Origin: Tipula vernalis | Lineage: Eukaryota; Arthropoda; Insecta; Diptera; Tipulidae | NCBI GenBank assembly: GCA_958295665.1 | Contig: OY282559.1 | Location: 265,956,057-266,020,056, forward strand | Direction: 5' to 3' | Length of the DNA stretch: 64,000 nucleotides | Part shown: in pieces, positions 1 to 11,612 of the stretch | Layout: every line of letters begins with the position of its first letter | Position numbering within the stretch: the stretch's first letter is position 1 | Program-made: the position numbers and the translations under genes | The notes under the pieces: model-generated | What the model was told of the DNA's origin: nothing | What the model saw: only the letters and a program-made list of their open reading frames with translations | Database searches by the model: none

Positions 1-2529
1 CTTCTTGCCATGGAATCAATTCTATTCTTTCCACAGCTACATTCTTTCATTCTTAGCACAGCTTGATGGCTCCAATTATGAAGTCGCTGAAGGCTAACGA
101 ATAAATTGATAAAAGCAGTTTTACAGAAGTTTAGCTAGCATTTATGGTATTCGACTGATGAAGTATCTGTATTGTCGATTTGGACCAAGAAACTAAAGTA
201 AAAATGGTTGAAAACGACACATCCCATCGAAAGAAGAATTGTGTGGTCCAGTGTATGGTAAGTTTGATAAGTTGATATACAAGTTGTGTCTTTAGTTTTC
301 TGTTTATTTCACAATTTTGTTAAGTTCTTTTCTCTTTTTTTATTTTCAGAGAAAAACATCTACTACTTTATTTCAGTCAAAAGCAAGTCGTTGTTCAATC
401 GTCTTCAAATTGATGATAGTTTTATCCACGAATGTCCTACTTTGTGGTCAAATAATGTTTTGTTTCACGAAGACAGTAAACGATACTGCTGAAAGAGCGG
501 TCAAGTTGACGCAGGACTTTAATAGTTTTAATCACGGTCTAAGAGGAATAAAAGCAATTTTTATTACGTTGCACGCAAGAACACCGGAAGCTTTATCCTG
601 ACTGCAAAAAGCAAACTTTGAAAAGAAGATTTAAACAATAATGTTTTTTTAATGTTAATAGTTGTTTGTATGTACTAAATAAACTTCTAGTTCTAGAATC
701 CTTCTATATTAACTCAGTACCAATTTTTATTTATTATGTTTGGCATCAAGTCGGTTTTCGATCAAGATTGTTTCGAGTTGTTCTTGAAAATTATTTATCT
801 ACCAAATGAAAAAATTGTGATAAATCAATGTGAAATTGAACTTGAAGATTTAAAATTGAGTTTATTTGTAACACTTCAAGCTCATATTAAACATCTTAAC
901 AACATTCAAAATTCATCTCCTTATTTTTTACATTCAAATGCCGTAACGTTTAAAGTACGATAGCTATCACTTTTCCAACCAATTGGATAAAAATAAATGT
1001 GATGGATTTAAATTTTAAATTATATCCGTGGCACAAGAACTGGTTTACCATCAACAAACGTGCAAGTACAAATACTCAAAGCATTTTGAAATCTCGTGTT
1101 TTTTTGTGTTCTTTCCAATTTTCCTTCAAAAAACACTTAAATGGTTTTCATCTCTTTATCTAAAATAAAATAAAAAAATCGTATTTCTTCTTGTATATAT
1201 AATACGAGACTTGTGTAGAGTGCGAGTCGGAATGAACTGAAAACTTGTTGTTCAACACATTTTAAAACATTTTTTTTTTTTTTGCAAAGCTTCGCCTAAA
1301 CATAAGATGAACCAAAAAAAAAATCACTTGAATTGAATCAACTTCCTAAGATAAGAATTTTTTAATACACACACATACACATACAACGTTTTTAAGTAGA
1401 AGAAGAGTAATGATAAAATAATAAAGAAGTATGTTTCAAAAAAAACAAAAACCCGAACAAAATGTATAATGGTGAAAGGCAACAACAAAAAATTGGTAAA
1501 ATTGGAAAATCCATTAATTTTCCTCCCGTTTTGTTATTTTGTTTTTTTTTGTATATATGATGCTACGGCAAAGTATTCTTAAATTAAATTTATTTGGTTG
1601 TTTCTGCACATTACGGTATGGTACCTACTGTGTGTGTGTGTATATATTAGATTTTCTTGTGGTACAGTTGTTTTTTACTTTATCTCAGTTTGTGTGTGTG
1701 TCGTTATCTTTTGTTGGGTGAGAAAATTACTTGAATGTAATTTGCATTTTTGGTCTCATTTAATTTTAATTATAGTTTACGAATGATATTTTATTAATAC
1801 AAATAAACGTAACCTTTTTTTAATGATTATTACCAGACTGAGATAAAAAAAATTATTTGGTTTTTTTGTCGTTTTGTCTTTTCTAGAGTAATTTAGAACT
1901 TTGGTAATACAGTTTTAATTACACAGAATTTGAAATTATGATTACTTGCATATGTGGGTTAAATGAGATTATCGGTTTGGGAAACTGCAATTACAATTAG
2001 AAGATGTTTAAAAGCTTTGTTACAGTCGAATAGACCAGTACCTCTCAAGCTGGGGTTCTTGGCTCCTTAGAGAGCCACGGTGTTGCGAGTTGTGAGCCAA
2101 GTTGTTTGTGGTATATTTCCGATGTTCCCGGGGAATTCGGAATGATTTATTGTGATTTTTTTAGTATTTTTTGGTATTATTTTGTCCAAAACATACTATG
2201 AAGATTTTCATTTCTTCAAATTTTGGGATGTAATTCAAAACAAAATTTTCAGGGAAATATATTTCATAGAAAAATTTCTTAAATTATTCCTAAATGAAAT
2301 AAAAATTGGAATGTATTCGGAAGTGTATTTAAATAAAAACTAAGAGCACGAAAACATTTAGGCGAAATGAAGTTTTAATAAATTTTTTAAATTATTGTTG
2401 AGATAATAATTTTATGTAATTGTTGTATTCCACAAATAAATGTACACGCAAATTAATTTAACATAATTTATAAAACTTCTTTATTTAATTAATTTCTAAA
2501 TTGTTGAAATATTTTATTTGTTAATTGTT
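1..2529. other. AT-rich stretch without a recognised gene
   Basis: I see no recognisable gene here. Short open frames exist (for example 317-601 and 736-963 on the plus strand), but their translations carry no motif I recognise and they are bounded by A/T-rich sequence. An AATAAA-like signal near 678 follows the first of these, so a decayed 3' exon is possible but unsupported. Poly-T/poly-A runs, a TG-rich run near 1628-1650 and a GC-richer patch near 2040-2110 are the only compositional features. Confidence 0.4.
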
Positions 2530-2566
2530 CACCACCATTGTTGGTAAAATATTTGTTAAGCGCGAA
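2530..2566 (+). repeat. 37-bp direct repeat, copy 1
   Basis: Begins CACCACCATT and ends AGCGCGAA. It matches 3651-3687 at 35 of 37 positions by eye, in the same orientation, 1.1 kb apart. The pair brackets an interval of different composition that includes a GC-richer block. It may mark an old insertion or duplication. Confidence 0.6.
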
Positions 2567-2961
2567 CATGATGCGCGCATATGATTTGCTAAATGAATAG
2601 ATGCGTTTGTTTGCAAATGAAAAAATGGAGGTGTGGCCAACACACGACTTTCTTTTACGAACAGAGAATTTTGAGAAATTTTATTTTTTTTGTATAACTT
2701 TTTTTTTAATTTTTTTTTTTTTAATTTTTTAATTTTTAGTTTTATTTATTTTTAATTTTTGGAAACATTTTGTTTTAGTAGTTTTTTGTAAACCTTATAC
2801 TTTTTTAAGATATTTGCAAAATAAATTTTCTGGACCAAGGGAGTGACCACTTCCGGTCAGCCGATTTGGAGTAAAATTCACTGGGACCTCCCAATTTATC
2901 ATAAAAGCTTAAATCTGAAGTTTCAGTTCGATTGGTTAAACCATCTGGGCTGTAGAGAGGA

Positions 2962-2985
2962 CACAGACAGACTGACAGACAGACA
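2962..2985 (+). repeat. CAGA/CTGA-type simple repeat
   Basis: A short ACAGACAG-type run with one CTGA variant. It sits inside a non-AT-rich tract (about 2835-3015) that looks like a dispersed repeat rather than a gene. No coding function is inferred. Confidence 0.5.
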
Positions 2986-3059
2986 CCATTTCGAAACCCA
3001 CTTTTTCGGACTCAGGGGACCTCAAAACAAATAAATCTCTAAAAATCTCAAGGTCCAAA

Positions 3060-3888
3060 ATTTTCATGATTACTATACTTTATTTTACTAGAGTAAAAGA
3101 AAGTAAGAGGTATTGTTTTTTGTTGTGTGCGGATGAATTAATTGTGGCGAAGTAAATGAATAGATGAACAAGCTGCCACAGGACTCCCCCGCAAGAAATT
3201 TCCCTCTCCCTGCGAACATTGTTGGGTTCGGTCTGTCGGTATGTTCGGCTTGTGGTACGGCAGGCAGCAGTGAAGGAGAGCGTCGAAGAATACACTAGAC
3301 AGGTTGGAGCAGGCGGCTTCGACCATTACCTGGTGTGCACCTCTAACCTCAAATCACTGAGTGCTGTGCCGCGGACAGAGCCGTTTTAAGATGTCCGGAG
3401 TGGTGCGCCGATGATGATCTTTCTTCTGTTGTTGTTGATGGCGGTGATGGTGTTGATGCCGCTACTCGTCGATGGTGATCGTGATGATGAAGCGATGATG
3501 CCGACCATCCGATTGGTAATGATAATAATGGCGCTTCTAGTGGTCTGTCTCAATGATGATGATGGTGGAAACTCTGTCTGCTTGTGTGGGTCTCGCTCCT
3601 CAGATGCATGTAATTTATTTTATTTTACGATACGTGTTTTATTTATTGATCACCACCATTTTTGGTAAAATATTTGTTGAGCGCGAAGAGCACAAATATG
3701 TGATTAACGCAATATCTGAGACGAGCACGAGACTGATTAAAAAGAAATTTATGTTAAATTCTTTCGATTGCCAAACAAAAAATCAATTTTTTTATTTTCC
3801 AAAAAATATAAAAAAAAAAAAAATAAATAAATTGATTTATTTTAGTTGTATTGGTGAAAAACATAACAAATAAAAAAGCGAGGTTACG
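3060..3888. repeat. GC-richer patch with GATGATG-rich tract and 37-bp repeat copy 2
   Basis: 3080-3400 is GC-richer than its surroundings and open in two minus-strand frames (3080-3295 and 3138-3326), but I recognise no domain. 3405-3580 is rich in GATGAT/GGTGATG motifs like a degenerate trinucleotide repeat. 3651-3687 repeats 2530-2566. The block could be an unidentified mobile-element fragment. Confidence 0.35.
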
Positions 3889-4068
3889 CTTTTTTTTCTT
3901 TTTTTTTTAAAAGAGGGTGGGTTGGTAAGAGGAACCCTGTGCACTTCGACCAGCAAGATCTATTGTGCATCCTCGTGTAAGAGTAGAGAAATCAATCTAT
4001 GTGAAATGTAGGTCCAGATCCTTGCTAAACGCCACAAGGTCATACACATCCACAGGGTCGGCGTGAGG

Positions 4069-4779
4069 TCACTGAACAGAGTAAGCATTGAGTGTTTTAA
4101 TTCTTCTTAGAGCGATCGCACTGCACTCGAACAGCACGTGTTCGGATGTTTCTCTTCCCAGATTACAGAGCCTGCAGTTCTCTGATGGGGTTTTCCCCAT
4201 TTTGAATAGATGGTAGTTAAAGGGGTCATGTCCTGTCAAGTACCATATGAGGTATTTCAGAGATGATCGATCCATTCTGATTATATCCTGTAAGTGTGTA
4301 ATCTTGTAATTTAGGAGCTTCTTTGTCTGTCTCATCCCCCGAGATGACTCCCAGAGTGAAGCAAAACATCTCTGCTCCCAGAAGAAGACTGTCCTCGCTA
4401 CATGGCCTTTGGAATAGGTAACGCTAGGCTCGGGGCCATAGAAGATGCCACCCGCACCCTCTTTTGCACAGGTGTATCCGGCCTCATTTCCTGGTATATT
4501 AGAGTGGCCGGGGGACCACAAGAGGATAACCTTATTGTCCCTACCCAGCCTTCTAAGGTTGCTGTAGCATCTCCATGACAGTTTAGAGCTGAACACCGGA
4601 GCTGCAAGGGCTAATACAACAGCCGGGCTATCCGAGATTATGTAGATCTCCGTTCTTATATACTTTTTTTTTGAGGTACTGAAGCACGCTAGTCTCCCAA
4701 CGGTATACAGAGCCTGAAACCGGGGCCCAGAACCCCCGCAACCGTGCCCTCGTTTGTTGTTGACCCATCGGCATACCAC
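4069..4779 (-). pseudogene. LINE ORF2 C-terminus: RNase H domain and zinc-knuckle tail
   Basis: The 236-residue frame holds the end of an RNase H fold: the SDSPAV block and WSPGHSNIPGNEAG, matching the W-x-PGHxxIxGNExAD signature of LINE RNase H. The tail TPSENCRLCNLGRETSEHVLFE is the C-x2-C-x6-H-x3/4-type finger common at the end of I/R1/LOA ORF2 proteins (C-RLC, then H). The first RNase H strand (YADGSTTNEG) lies in the overlapping frame ending at 4689, so one frameshift separates the two halves. It would have degraded the RNA strand of the target-primed hybrid. Confidence 0.8.
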
Positions 4780-5477
4780 ACCGATGCGTGCTGTGGTAAG
4801 GAGGAAATGATGTTCCCCACCATGTCCCTTTCGGGTATCCGGATCGTGAAGTTTCTCCGGCAGTCAGTAGTCTTTACCATCATATCTGATAGCTGGGCAA
4901 TATCGTCTGCCAAGTTTAGTTTATCCAGGATGCTATTGTGTCCCGAACTAGTCAGTCTAACCTGACTTGTTACCTTCAGTTTTATGGCTCTCAAACCTGC
5001 CACACTTTTGACATGTATGTGGAGTAGTGAGAGTTCCAGCAGTCTTTCAAGGGCAGCAGTAGGGCAGGTCCTAATGGCTCCCGTTGCGCCGAAACATATT
5101 AATCTTTGAATTTTGTCCAAAGCTGAACGAGCATTTATTTGCTCTGTCTTTGGCCACCATATAAACGCCGCATAAGATATCATTGGTCTTATGATGGTTT
5201 GGTAAAGCCAGATTATCGTTTGTGGGTTTAGGCCCCATGTTTTACCAAACATACGTTGGCACCCAAAGTATGCTTTGTTTGCCTTATTTGCGATGTATTT
5301 CAAGTGGGGGTTCCAGGTTACTTTTTGGTCAAAAATGATCGCTAGATATTTAACCTCAGACGTCATCTTGAGTATTTCCACGTTCATAGTTATTGGAGGA
5401 AAGGAAATTCTCCTCCGATTTGTAAATAGAGTACATGTTATTTTTTTTGGGATTGACGCTAAGACCCACTTCAACAC
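4689..5477 (-). pseudogene. LINE ORF2: thumb/connection region after reverse transcriptase
   Basis: The 262-residue minus-strand frame begins just after the catalytic YADD motif and includes VKYLAIIFDQKVTWNPHL, the K-YLG-hhhD-x-L-W-x-H block that follows reverse transcriptase in LINEs. Then come PMISYAAFIWW and RSALDKIQRLICFGATGAIR, also typical of the region between RT and RNase H. It ends in the first RNase H strand (WYADGST). The frame is broken on both sides, so no functional protein is made. Confidence 0.8.
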
Positions 5478-5562
5478 ACCACTCGTTTACCAATCTTAGA
5501 GCATATTGCATACGCTCAGCTATTGTGCTTTCAAATTTGTCCTGACCATCAGCACCAGATCA

Positions 5563-6219
5563 TCAGCATAGGCAATGATTGATATTCGAGAGTTCCTCAA
5601 AATAGCGAGCAAGTGGTTCATTACCAAGAGCCACAGTAACGGCGACAGTACTCTGCGTTGAGGGCAGTCCTTGACACCCGATGGTTGAGGAGTCGATACC
5701 CCTCGCTACAGCTTGTTCCCGAATCACCTCAAAATTAGTATTATCGAAGGCACCCTGGATGTCAATGAAGGAGCATAATAGTGCCTCCTTGTTGCGAAGT
5801 GTATCCTCGATATCCGATGTTAATTCAGGCAGGGCTCTCTCCGTAGATTTTCCCACCTGATAAGAATGCTGGCCAGGATTTAGAGGACATCTTTGGATTG
5901 TATTGAGTCTGATATACAGGCCCAATATTTTTTCCATGGTTCTAAGTATAAATGATGTAAGGCTAATAGGTCTGTAGGACCTAATGTCCTCGGGGGATTT
6001 ATTCCCATTATTTGGTATGAATATGACCCTTACCTCCTTCCAGCATCTGGGGATGTATTCCAGACTAAAGCTGGCTCTATATAATTTGATTAGGTGGGGC
6101 TCCAGTACATCCAGGCCTCGTTGAAGAAAAATAGGATAGATTCCATCCCCCCCTGGAGACTTAAAGGGACCAAATGAATTGATAGCCCAGCGCAACTCTC
6201 CAGGGGTGAAGATTTCCAT
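5563..6219 (-). pseudogene. LINE ORF2: reverse transcriptase palm/fingers
   Basis: This minus-strand frame carries the reverse transcriptase block: SPGGDGIYPIFLQ, IFIPNNGNKSPEDIRSYRPI (K-P/DxRSYRPISL motif) and FIDIQGAFDN, the variant of the aspartate-containing motif A. The second catalytic motif (YADDL on the minus strand, about 5553-5575) lies at the end in another frame, so a frameshift sits inside the palm. The linker from the endonuclease ends at 6398; 6220-6397 is coding-like but broken. Confidence 0.85.
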
Positions 6220-6397
6220 CGGTGGTGGTTCAGGTCCTGTCCAGCCTTCTTACTGAGCCCAGAGGGTTTTTATGATCTAATGCGAGGGCTTTTTGGAGTC
6301 GGAAAGCTGCCGGAATCTCGTCTATCTTCCCGCAAAAAGTTCTCCAGCTCTCTTTTTTGCTCTTCCTCAGAGTCTCATTATACTGGGTGAGGGCAGT

Positions 6398-7383
6398 TCA
6401 ATACGCTGCCCAGTCATCTGTTATTTTTGCTCTGTTAAAGAGCTTACGCACTGTTTTTCGTTTAGTCTGCAGGGCGGAGGTCCACCAAGGAACATTCCTA
6501 GTTCCTCTAACACGCACCTCAGGAGAACTTGAGTGATAGGCATAAATTATTGCCCTGGTGAGATTATCGGCAACTCTATCAAGCTCTGCAACATAGCCGA
6601 TAGATTTCTGTAAACCCCCTACATTGTCTTGTAGTTTATTGGTAAAGACAGCCCAGTCCGTACCTTTAGGTATTCTTACCATAGCTTCTGTTATTTGGGA
6701 GGTTCTAATATCAAATGTAATATACCTATGATCCGACAAAGATGCTTCCCCGATACATGCCAATTCTGGACTGTGCTGGAGGTACCCATGTCAGACATAG
6801 TAAGGTTCAGCACCTCCCTTCTAATGGCATTCACAAAGGTCGGCTCGTTCCCTGTATTATTTATAGCAATATTATTTGATGAACAGTATTCAAAAAGTTG
6901 CTCACCTCTTGTATTGGTGTTGGTGCTACCCCAGACTGTGTGGTGTGAATTAGCATCACAACCAATGATGAACTTCTGCCCATGAGCTGTACAGTAATTA
7001 ATAAAGCTCTGTATTTCTTCCGGAGATGGGTCGTTACCATCCCCGGGAAAATAGGCTGATGCCATATTAATTGTGACCATGCCTCCTTTGGATAGAGGTA
7101 TCTCTAATGAGACTGCAGTTATGTCTCTGGAAATAAATTGGTTAATTGAGAAGATATTGTACGAAGAACGACAGAGAATCGCTGTCCTCGTCCTTTCTAC
7201 TTCTGTGTTGTAAATTAGCTTACCTGTCTTACTTGGCAAACCTTTAATTCTTCCATTGTTGGTCCACGGCTCTTGGATAAGCGCTATGTCCCAGTTGTTT
7301 GTGTTGAAGAGGCGACTCAGCATAGATGTTGCAGCCTTAGATCTATGTAGATTGATTTGTACGGATCTTACAGACGTGTGCAT
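6398..7383 (-). pseudogene. LINE ORF2 N-terminus: endonuclease/exonuclease/phosphatase-type endonuclease
   Basis: Two overlapping minus-strand frames (6691-7383 and 6398-6763). The first begins with VQINLHRSKAATSML and contains ALIQEPWTNNGRIKGL (catalytic glutamate in QEPW), AYFPGDGNDP and IIGCDANSHHTVWGS (GCDxNxH). The SDHRYI motif that closes the domain lies at the start of the second frame. These are the hallmarks of the R1/LOA/I-type endonuclease that nicks target DNA. A frameshift in the 73-bp overlap breaks the protein. PWWTSALQTKRKTVRKLFN in the second frame is the usual linker motif before RT. Confidence 0.88.
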
Positions 7384-7612
7384 AGATCTTTATGTTTTCG
7401 GGCCCTCCAATGAGCCGCCCTGAGTGCTGCTACTACTAGCACGTGGTTTGGTGGAACCCTGTGAGTTCAACCCATGTTTTTTATCAGGCTGTTCCCCTTT
7501 CCAGGTATGCGTCCTCCACGTGCAGCGCTTGAGGTTCCTGGCTTGCTTGGGTCATCTTTGCTCCCGGGATCTTTCTGGCTGGGGTAACCAGCCGCTCTTT
7601 CCACCGAACGAT

Positions 7613-7930
7613 TTAGCCCTGCTTTACCTGCTGATGGGGCCTGTATCCTCTCAGCCCTGTTACTCCTCTCACCATTTTTTTGGGGCGAAAGTACACGGCT
7701 CCAAACAGCCAGTTAACTTTATAGTTGGAGGTCTTTAAAATCACCGCCGTTTTATGCGACACCAACAAGGTTAGTTGGAGGAGATCATTCTCTGTGTCTT
7801 TCTTTGCAAGAATTTTCCACTCCGCGTTCCTGAGATCCTTATTCTTGACTCCCAAGCGGCGAAGTGTCTTCTCGTTTGCCTCGTTTTTGCAACAAGGAAG
7901 ATATACGAAGAATATTTTGGGGCGTCCTCT
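7613..7930 (-). pseudogene. LINE ORF1 C-terminal piece (DUF4780-like)
   Basis: The frame contains NAEWKILAKKDTENDLLQL and AVILKTSNYKVNWLFGAVY. Spacing and hydrophobicity resemble the RNA-binding-like domain found in ORF1 of LOA-type insect LINEs (W-x-V/I-L ... L-x-L-x-V-D ... AV-L). It lies directly 5' of the endonuclease in element orientation, where ORF1 should be. Upstream sequence is lost at the junction with the Jockey-like fragment. Family assignment is from motif shape only. Confidence 0.5.
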
Positions 7931-7932
7931 GA

Positions 7933-8600
7933 CTAGGCTGACCAACTGCAAATTCTGTTTAAGTCCTCCTGCAACTTTACACAATCAGACAAACTGTTAA
8001 CCGGGGCGAAAATTTTCATGTCATCTGCGAAAAGGAGGCAGTTAGCAAATTCAAAGCATTGGACCACGTCGAACAATGGTACAATGTGATATGTGACTAC
8101 CTTGACGCACGCCAGATGACACATGAAATAATTGGGAGTAAGAACCCAAGATCCTAACGGAATGCCAACGATCAGTAAGGTAGGAACGCAATGATTTAAT
8201 AGGAATGAACTGAAAGAATAGAGTGGTCAATCATATCATAAACCTTAGTAAAATCTTTAGAAACAACGTTAAGGTGATGTCTGGAATTTAAACTACCAAA
8301 TAGTCGCCACAAAACGAAACCAAGTTAGTTACTGTAAACCTACCGGCACAAAATCCATTTTGTGCAGGAGAAATGAAATTTTTAATGTGGAAAACACAAT
8401 TCTATGAACCATAGACTCAAACCACTTGGGTAAGGCGGAAAGAATGGCGATCTAACGATAATTACTTATATCACTTCTTCTACCCGCCTTGAAGATTGGA
8501 TGAATAGGATAAGATTGGATAAGATTGGATGAGAGCTCTGGTAAGACAGAGAAGACGGAAAGCAAGCCAAATTTTCTTGCTATTATGAAATTCCAGAACT
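7933..8600 (-). pseudogene. Jockey-like LINE reverse transcriptase, 3' half of split relic
   Basis: Minus-strand translation gives, with several stops and shifts, SDISNYRSIAILSALPKWFE (the NYRPISLL-x-x-x-SK-FE block), then a block containing GVRQGS near 8130, and finally CLLFADDMKIFAPV with the catalytic F-ADD motif and QEDLNRICSWSA. This is the order of RT motifs in Jockey-clade LINEs. The 5' half, the endonuclease, lies beyond the inserted LTR element at 18606-19310. The relic stops at about 7935 against the LOA-like LINE. Confidence 0.75.
8597..8600. repeat. Target-site duplication AACT, left copy
   Basis: The four bases AACT immediately precede the 5' LTR and recur immediately after the 3' LTR at 18602-18605. 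A 4-bp duplication is what Gypsy-family integrases of the Osvaldo/Ulysses type usually leave. Confidence 0.9.
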
Positions 8601-10520
8601 TGTAACGTGGTTACGTCACATGTTTTGTTTGATCAAATTATAACATCAGTCCTTTTAATTATGGATTGATTTATCTTTCATATCTCTATCATGATAATAT
8701 CCCTATAGTCTAGCGTATCGGTATTTGTGCCAATCCAGTTTTATTCGTAGTACAACTGTTCGTAAATGTCCGGTCATCAAATGGTGGGGTTAACTCTATA
8801 TATAGATGGGTTTTACACAGAATCGAGACTGTGAAAATCTGAATTTGATATAGATAAGATGAATTTTGAAGTGGTAGTGAGTGAGTCGATCGATTTTTTT
8901 TTTAATTGTTGTGAAATGGCTATAGCGTCATAATAAAATAACTCAAACGCATAAAAGTTGTTGTATTGACAAAAAGCAAAAGGGCTTACAATTTTTGCGT
9001 AGTTTTTTTTTCTCGTGTAAATGGATCCCTATGTCGAAATATCGTAAACCATAGCGGATATCCAATAGTTTAACGGTGGATGTTATATTTTTGAACTCAG
9101 CAAAATGAAAATGAGATTGTGAATTAATGAGTGCGACAAGATCAATTAAAGTTGTGTATGATTAAGGCTTATATATTGTTAGTTAAGTAATTATAACAAA
9201 ATCCTATATGTGGCCAGTGTGCAGTGTAATACTACTTACAATTTATATGTTACGATACGAGCTAAATAGTGCAATTATTTATCTTAACTCGCCGAGAATA
9301 AGTACATTATAAAGCCATCTATATATATATATATATATCTGTATATCAAGATATATTTAAAGTTGAAAGAACTAAAACCATTGTGAACGTGGCATGTGGT
9401 GAGGTACCGTTAGTGTTGTCAGTTATATATTAAGACAAGGGGCATAAAAGTTTGGGTGTGGTTTGAGTTACCGTGTGTGTAACCGTAGTGATGTGAAACG
9501 CTATAGTAAAAATAAAAATAATGTATTGGGAGTTACCGTGAGTGTATAAAACGAGTAGATAACGAGACTACAAACATTTAATAAGTCAAAATTCAATTAT
9601 TAATAGACTCAGTGAGATATAATAAAACAATATAATAAATATTAAAAGAAAAGAAAAATCAAACTATAAATTATAAAACGACAACGGTCAACTCCGGTTA
9701 TTAAATATTGGTGTAAGGCACAAATCAGATATACTGTAACACAAACCGTTCAGTTGGTAAATAATCAACGAGATTATGGATAATCCAGTGATGGTGTAAA
9801 GATGGCGAATAATTAAAGCTAAGAAATTTTGTTTATATTTTTCAATTGTTTATTTATTTTTTTTTCTATAATTATTATTAGTTATTATGTTTTTTTTTGC
9901 TACATTTCGTAATATTAACTACAATTTTAATGTGCAGGTATTTTACCTTTAATTTAATTAAATTCGATAAATTCGCGTAGTTAAAATTAGGAATTGTAGT
10001 GTTTCATAAATATCAAATTTATTTAGATTTAAACATATACTAACCCGTAGTTAAGTTATAAAATTTTGTTAATAGTATCAACTGTATTTTTCACATTGTA
10101 GTTGTTGTGATTAGCGTTAGTGTTATATTGCTCATGAAATTAAAATTTCAAATTTTGTTAATGCAACTGTTGTGGTTTTATGAATAGTGATCTATCGACT
10201 TTCAGGATGAGATAATTATTTTTGTGTGCATATGGAGGAGATTGACATGGCAGTGTAGTGTAATTGGATGATCGAGGTGGGTATTTATCGCCTGTTCGCT
10301 GTTTCAGTTAAATTTATTTTTCTTTAAATATCTTATTTCCATGACAAAGAAGAAAATGTTTTGTTGCAGTCGCGGCAAATCTAGATCGACTTAAGCTTTG
10401 GTATCAACACCCACCCTAACCGCTGAGCTCTAGCCTGCCAGTGATAGCCGCGAACCAAAGCCTCTAAGTTGATAAATTTCTGTTAACCAACAGCTGAGAC
10501 GTCAGAGCTGTTGCGTTACA
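8601..10520 (+). repeat. 5' LTR (1920 bp) of the Osvaldo/Ulysses-like element
   Basis: Starts TGTAACGTGGTTACGTCACA and ends TGTTGCGTTACA. It contains a TATATA-type alternating run near 9320-9338, which may be promoter-like or simply low complexity. It matches 16682-18601 with an offset of exactly 8081, so no net indel separates the two. At 1.9 kb it is several times longer than most Gypsy LTRs. Confidence 0.95.
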
Positions 10521-10521
10521 G

Positions 10522-10533
10522 TGGCGCCCAAAC
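10522..10533 (+). other. Primer-binding site, tRNA-Lys-like
   Basis: TGGCGCCCAAAC begins one base after the 5' LTR. TGGCGCCC is the complement of the 3' end of lysine tRNAs including CCA. The match is clear over the first 10-11 bases and then drifts, so the primer is probably tRNA-Lys with a short anchor. A long leader follows to the gag start. Confidence 0.7.
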
Positions 10534-11612
10534 TTTTTCTAAGGGACAAAACAAATATTTTAGTTAGTTACCATTTATCCAATCATATTTTTAAATTTCA
10601 AATGTTAGGATTACTGATCCATTTGCGCATCTGCATCCACTGATGAAATGTCGAGTCAGATGTTTGTTTTAAATGGATTCAGTTATTGAATGTTTCTTTT
10701 CTTCAACATTTTTTTTTTATCTCAAGTATTATTGATGCTTATATCTCTTGCATCAAATTCCGTTTATGCGTTGATGTTGAATGCAACCAGAGTTGTGTCA
10801 TTTATGCTTGATTCGGCTATTTCAAAGTTCCGCATTGTGTTCTACCTACCGGGTATCGATTCCAGTGTAAGGTGGATTTGAAAGTGCCATCATTTTCATT
10901 TAAATCGGGTATTTGTCTGAGCCGCAGATAGATCTTGTTGTGTGCAATCGAGTTATTTGTGAGCTTGCTCAGACATACCTCAACAACTCCGTTTATTCCA
11001 TTTCATACTTAGTGAAACAGGCGAGAGTCAGCCATCGAAAATATCACGCTACAGTTAGTCGTACCCACTGCACTGTTATGTCATCCTCCTCCATGCATTA
11101 TCTTGATCATTTATATATATCTTATATAAGCAAACATTTTTTTTGTTTCCAGTAATTTTATTTCAAAATTACTCAGTTTGGTGTAAGTTCAAATATTTAG
11201 TCGCAAGTGCCGGAATTTGTTTTTTTTGGAGTAATATATTACTAATCTAATGTTATGTTGATAGTACCAGGAAAATAATCTATATATTCGCAGATTGTAA
11301 AACTTCTAATTGATTTTGTCAGTATTATTTTTTTTTTGCCTGGTTGCTTTTAGCAGATCAGAAATATTTCTTCCAACGACGTATTCACGTATAAATTTCA
11401 TGAGATTATTTTTTTTTGTGGGTGTCGGTAATTTTTTTTGTTTGTTAATTTTAGACTCCAATATTTTGGTGGGTTTAATTTTTTTTTCATTGTCAGTGGA
11501 AACCAGTCCAAATAATATAGTAGTAGTTAATCATCATTCATAATTTCATTTTGTTCATCTGACGTGAAACCCTTTAATTTTTGGTTAGCTTATTAGAAAT
11601 ATTATTCACAAG

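Larger units (their letters stand above)
3889..7935 (-). mobile_element. LOA/I-group non-LTR retrotransposon (LINE) with RNase H, degenerate
   Basis: A LINE on the minus strand that reads, from high to low coordinate: ORF1 C-terminal piece (7613-7930), apurinic-type endonuclease (6691-7383), linker (6398-6763), reverse transcriptase (5563-6219 and the following frame), thumb region (4689-5477) and RNase H (4069-4779). On the minus strand it ends in an A-rich tail, seen here as a T run at 3890-3908, as expected for target-primed reverse transcription. Endonuclease plus RNase H points to the I/LOA/R1 group rather than Jockey or CR1. Adjacent domains lie in different frames, so it is a pseudogene. 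The 5' end is lost at about 7935, where it abuts a Jockey-like fragment. Confidence 0.85.

Noticed and set aside
286..963. Small open frames (94 and 75 codons) near the left edge as host genes
   Set aside because: No recognisable motif, no clear exon structure and AT-rich composition; kept only as part of an unassigned stretch.
2040..2110. GC-richer patch resembling a hAT-derived end (GGGGTTCTTGG)
   Set aside because: No matching opposite end or target duplication was found nearby.
3080..3326. Minus-strand open frames as a protein-coding exon
   Set aside because: No domain; Cys/Arg/Ser-rich translation typical of GC-richer noncoding DNA.
10690..11543. Short open frames in the leader of the 8601-18601 element as an extra gene
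   Set aside because: Low-complexity translations without motifs, placed between the primer site and gag; treated as leader.
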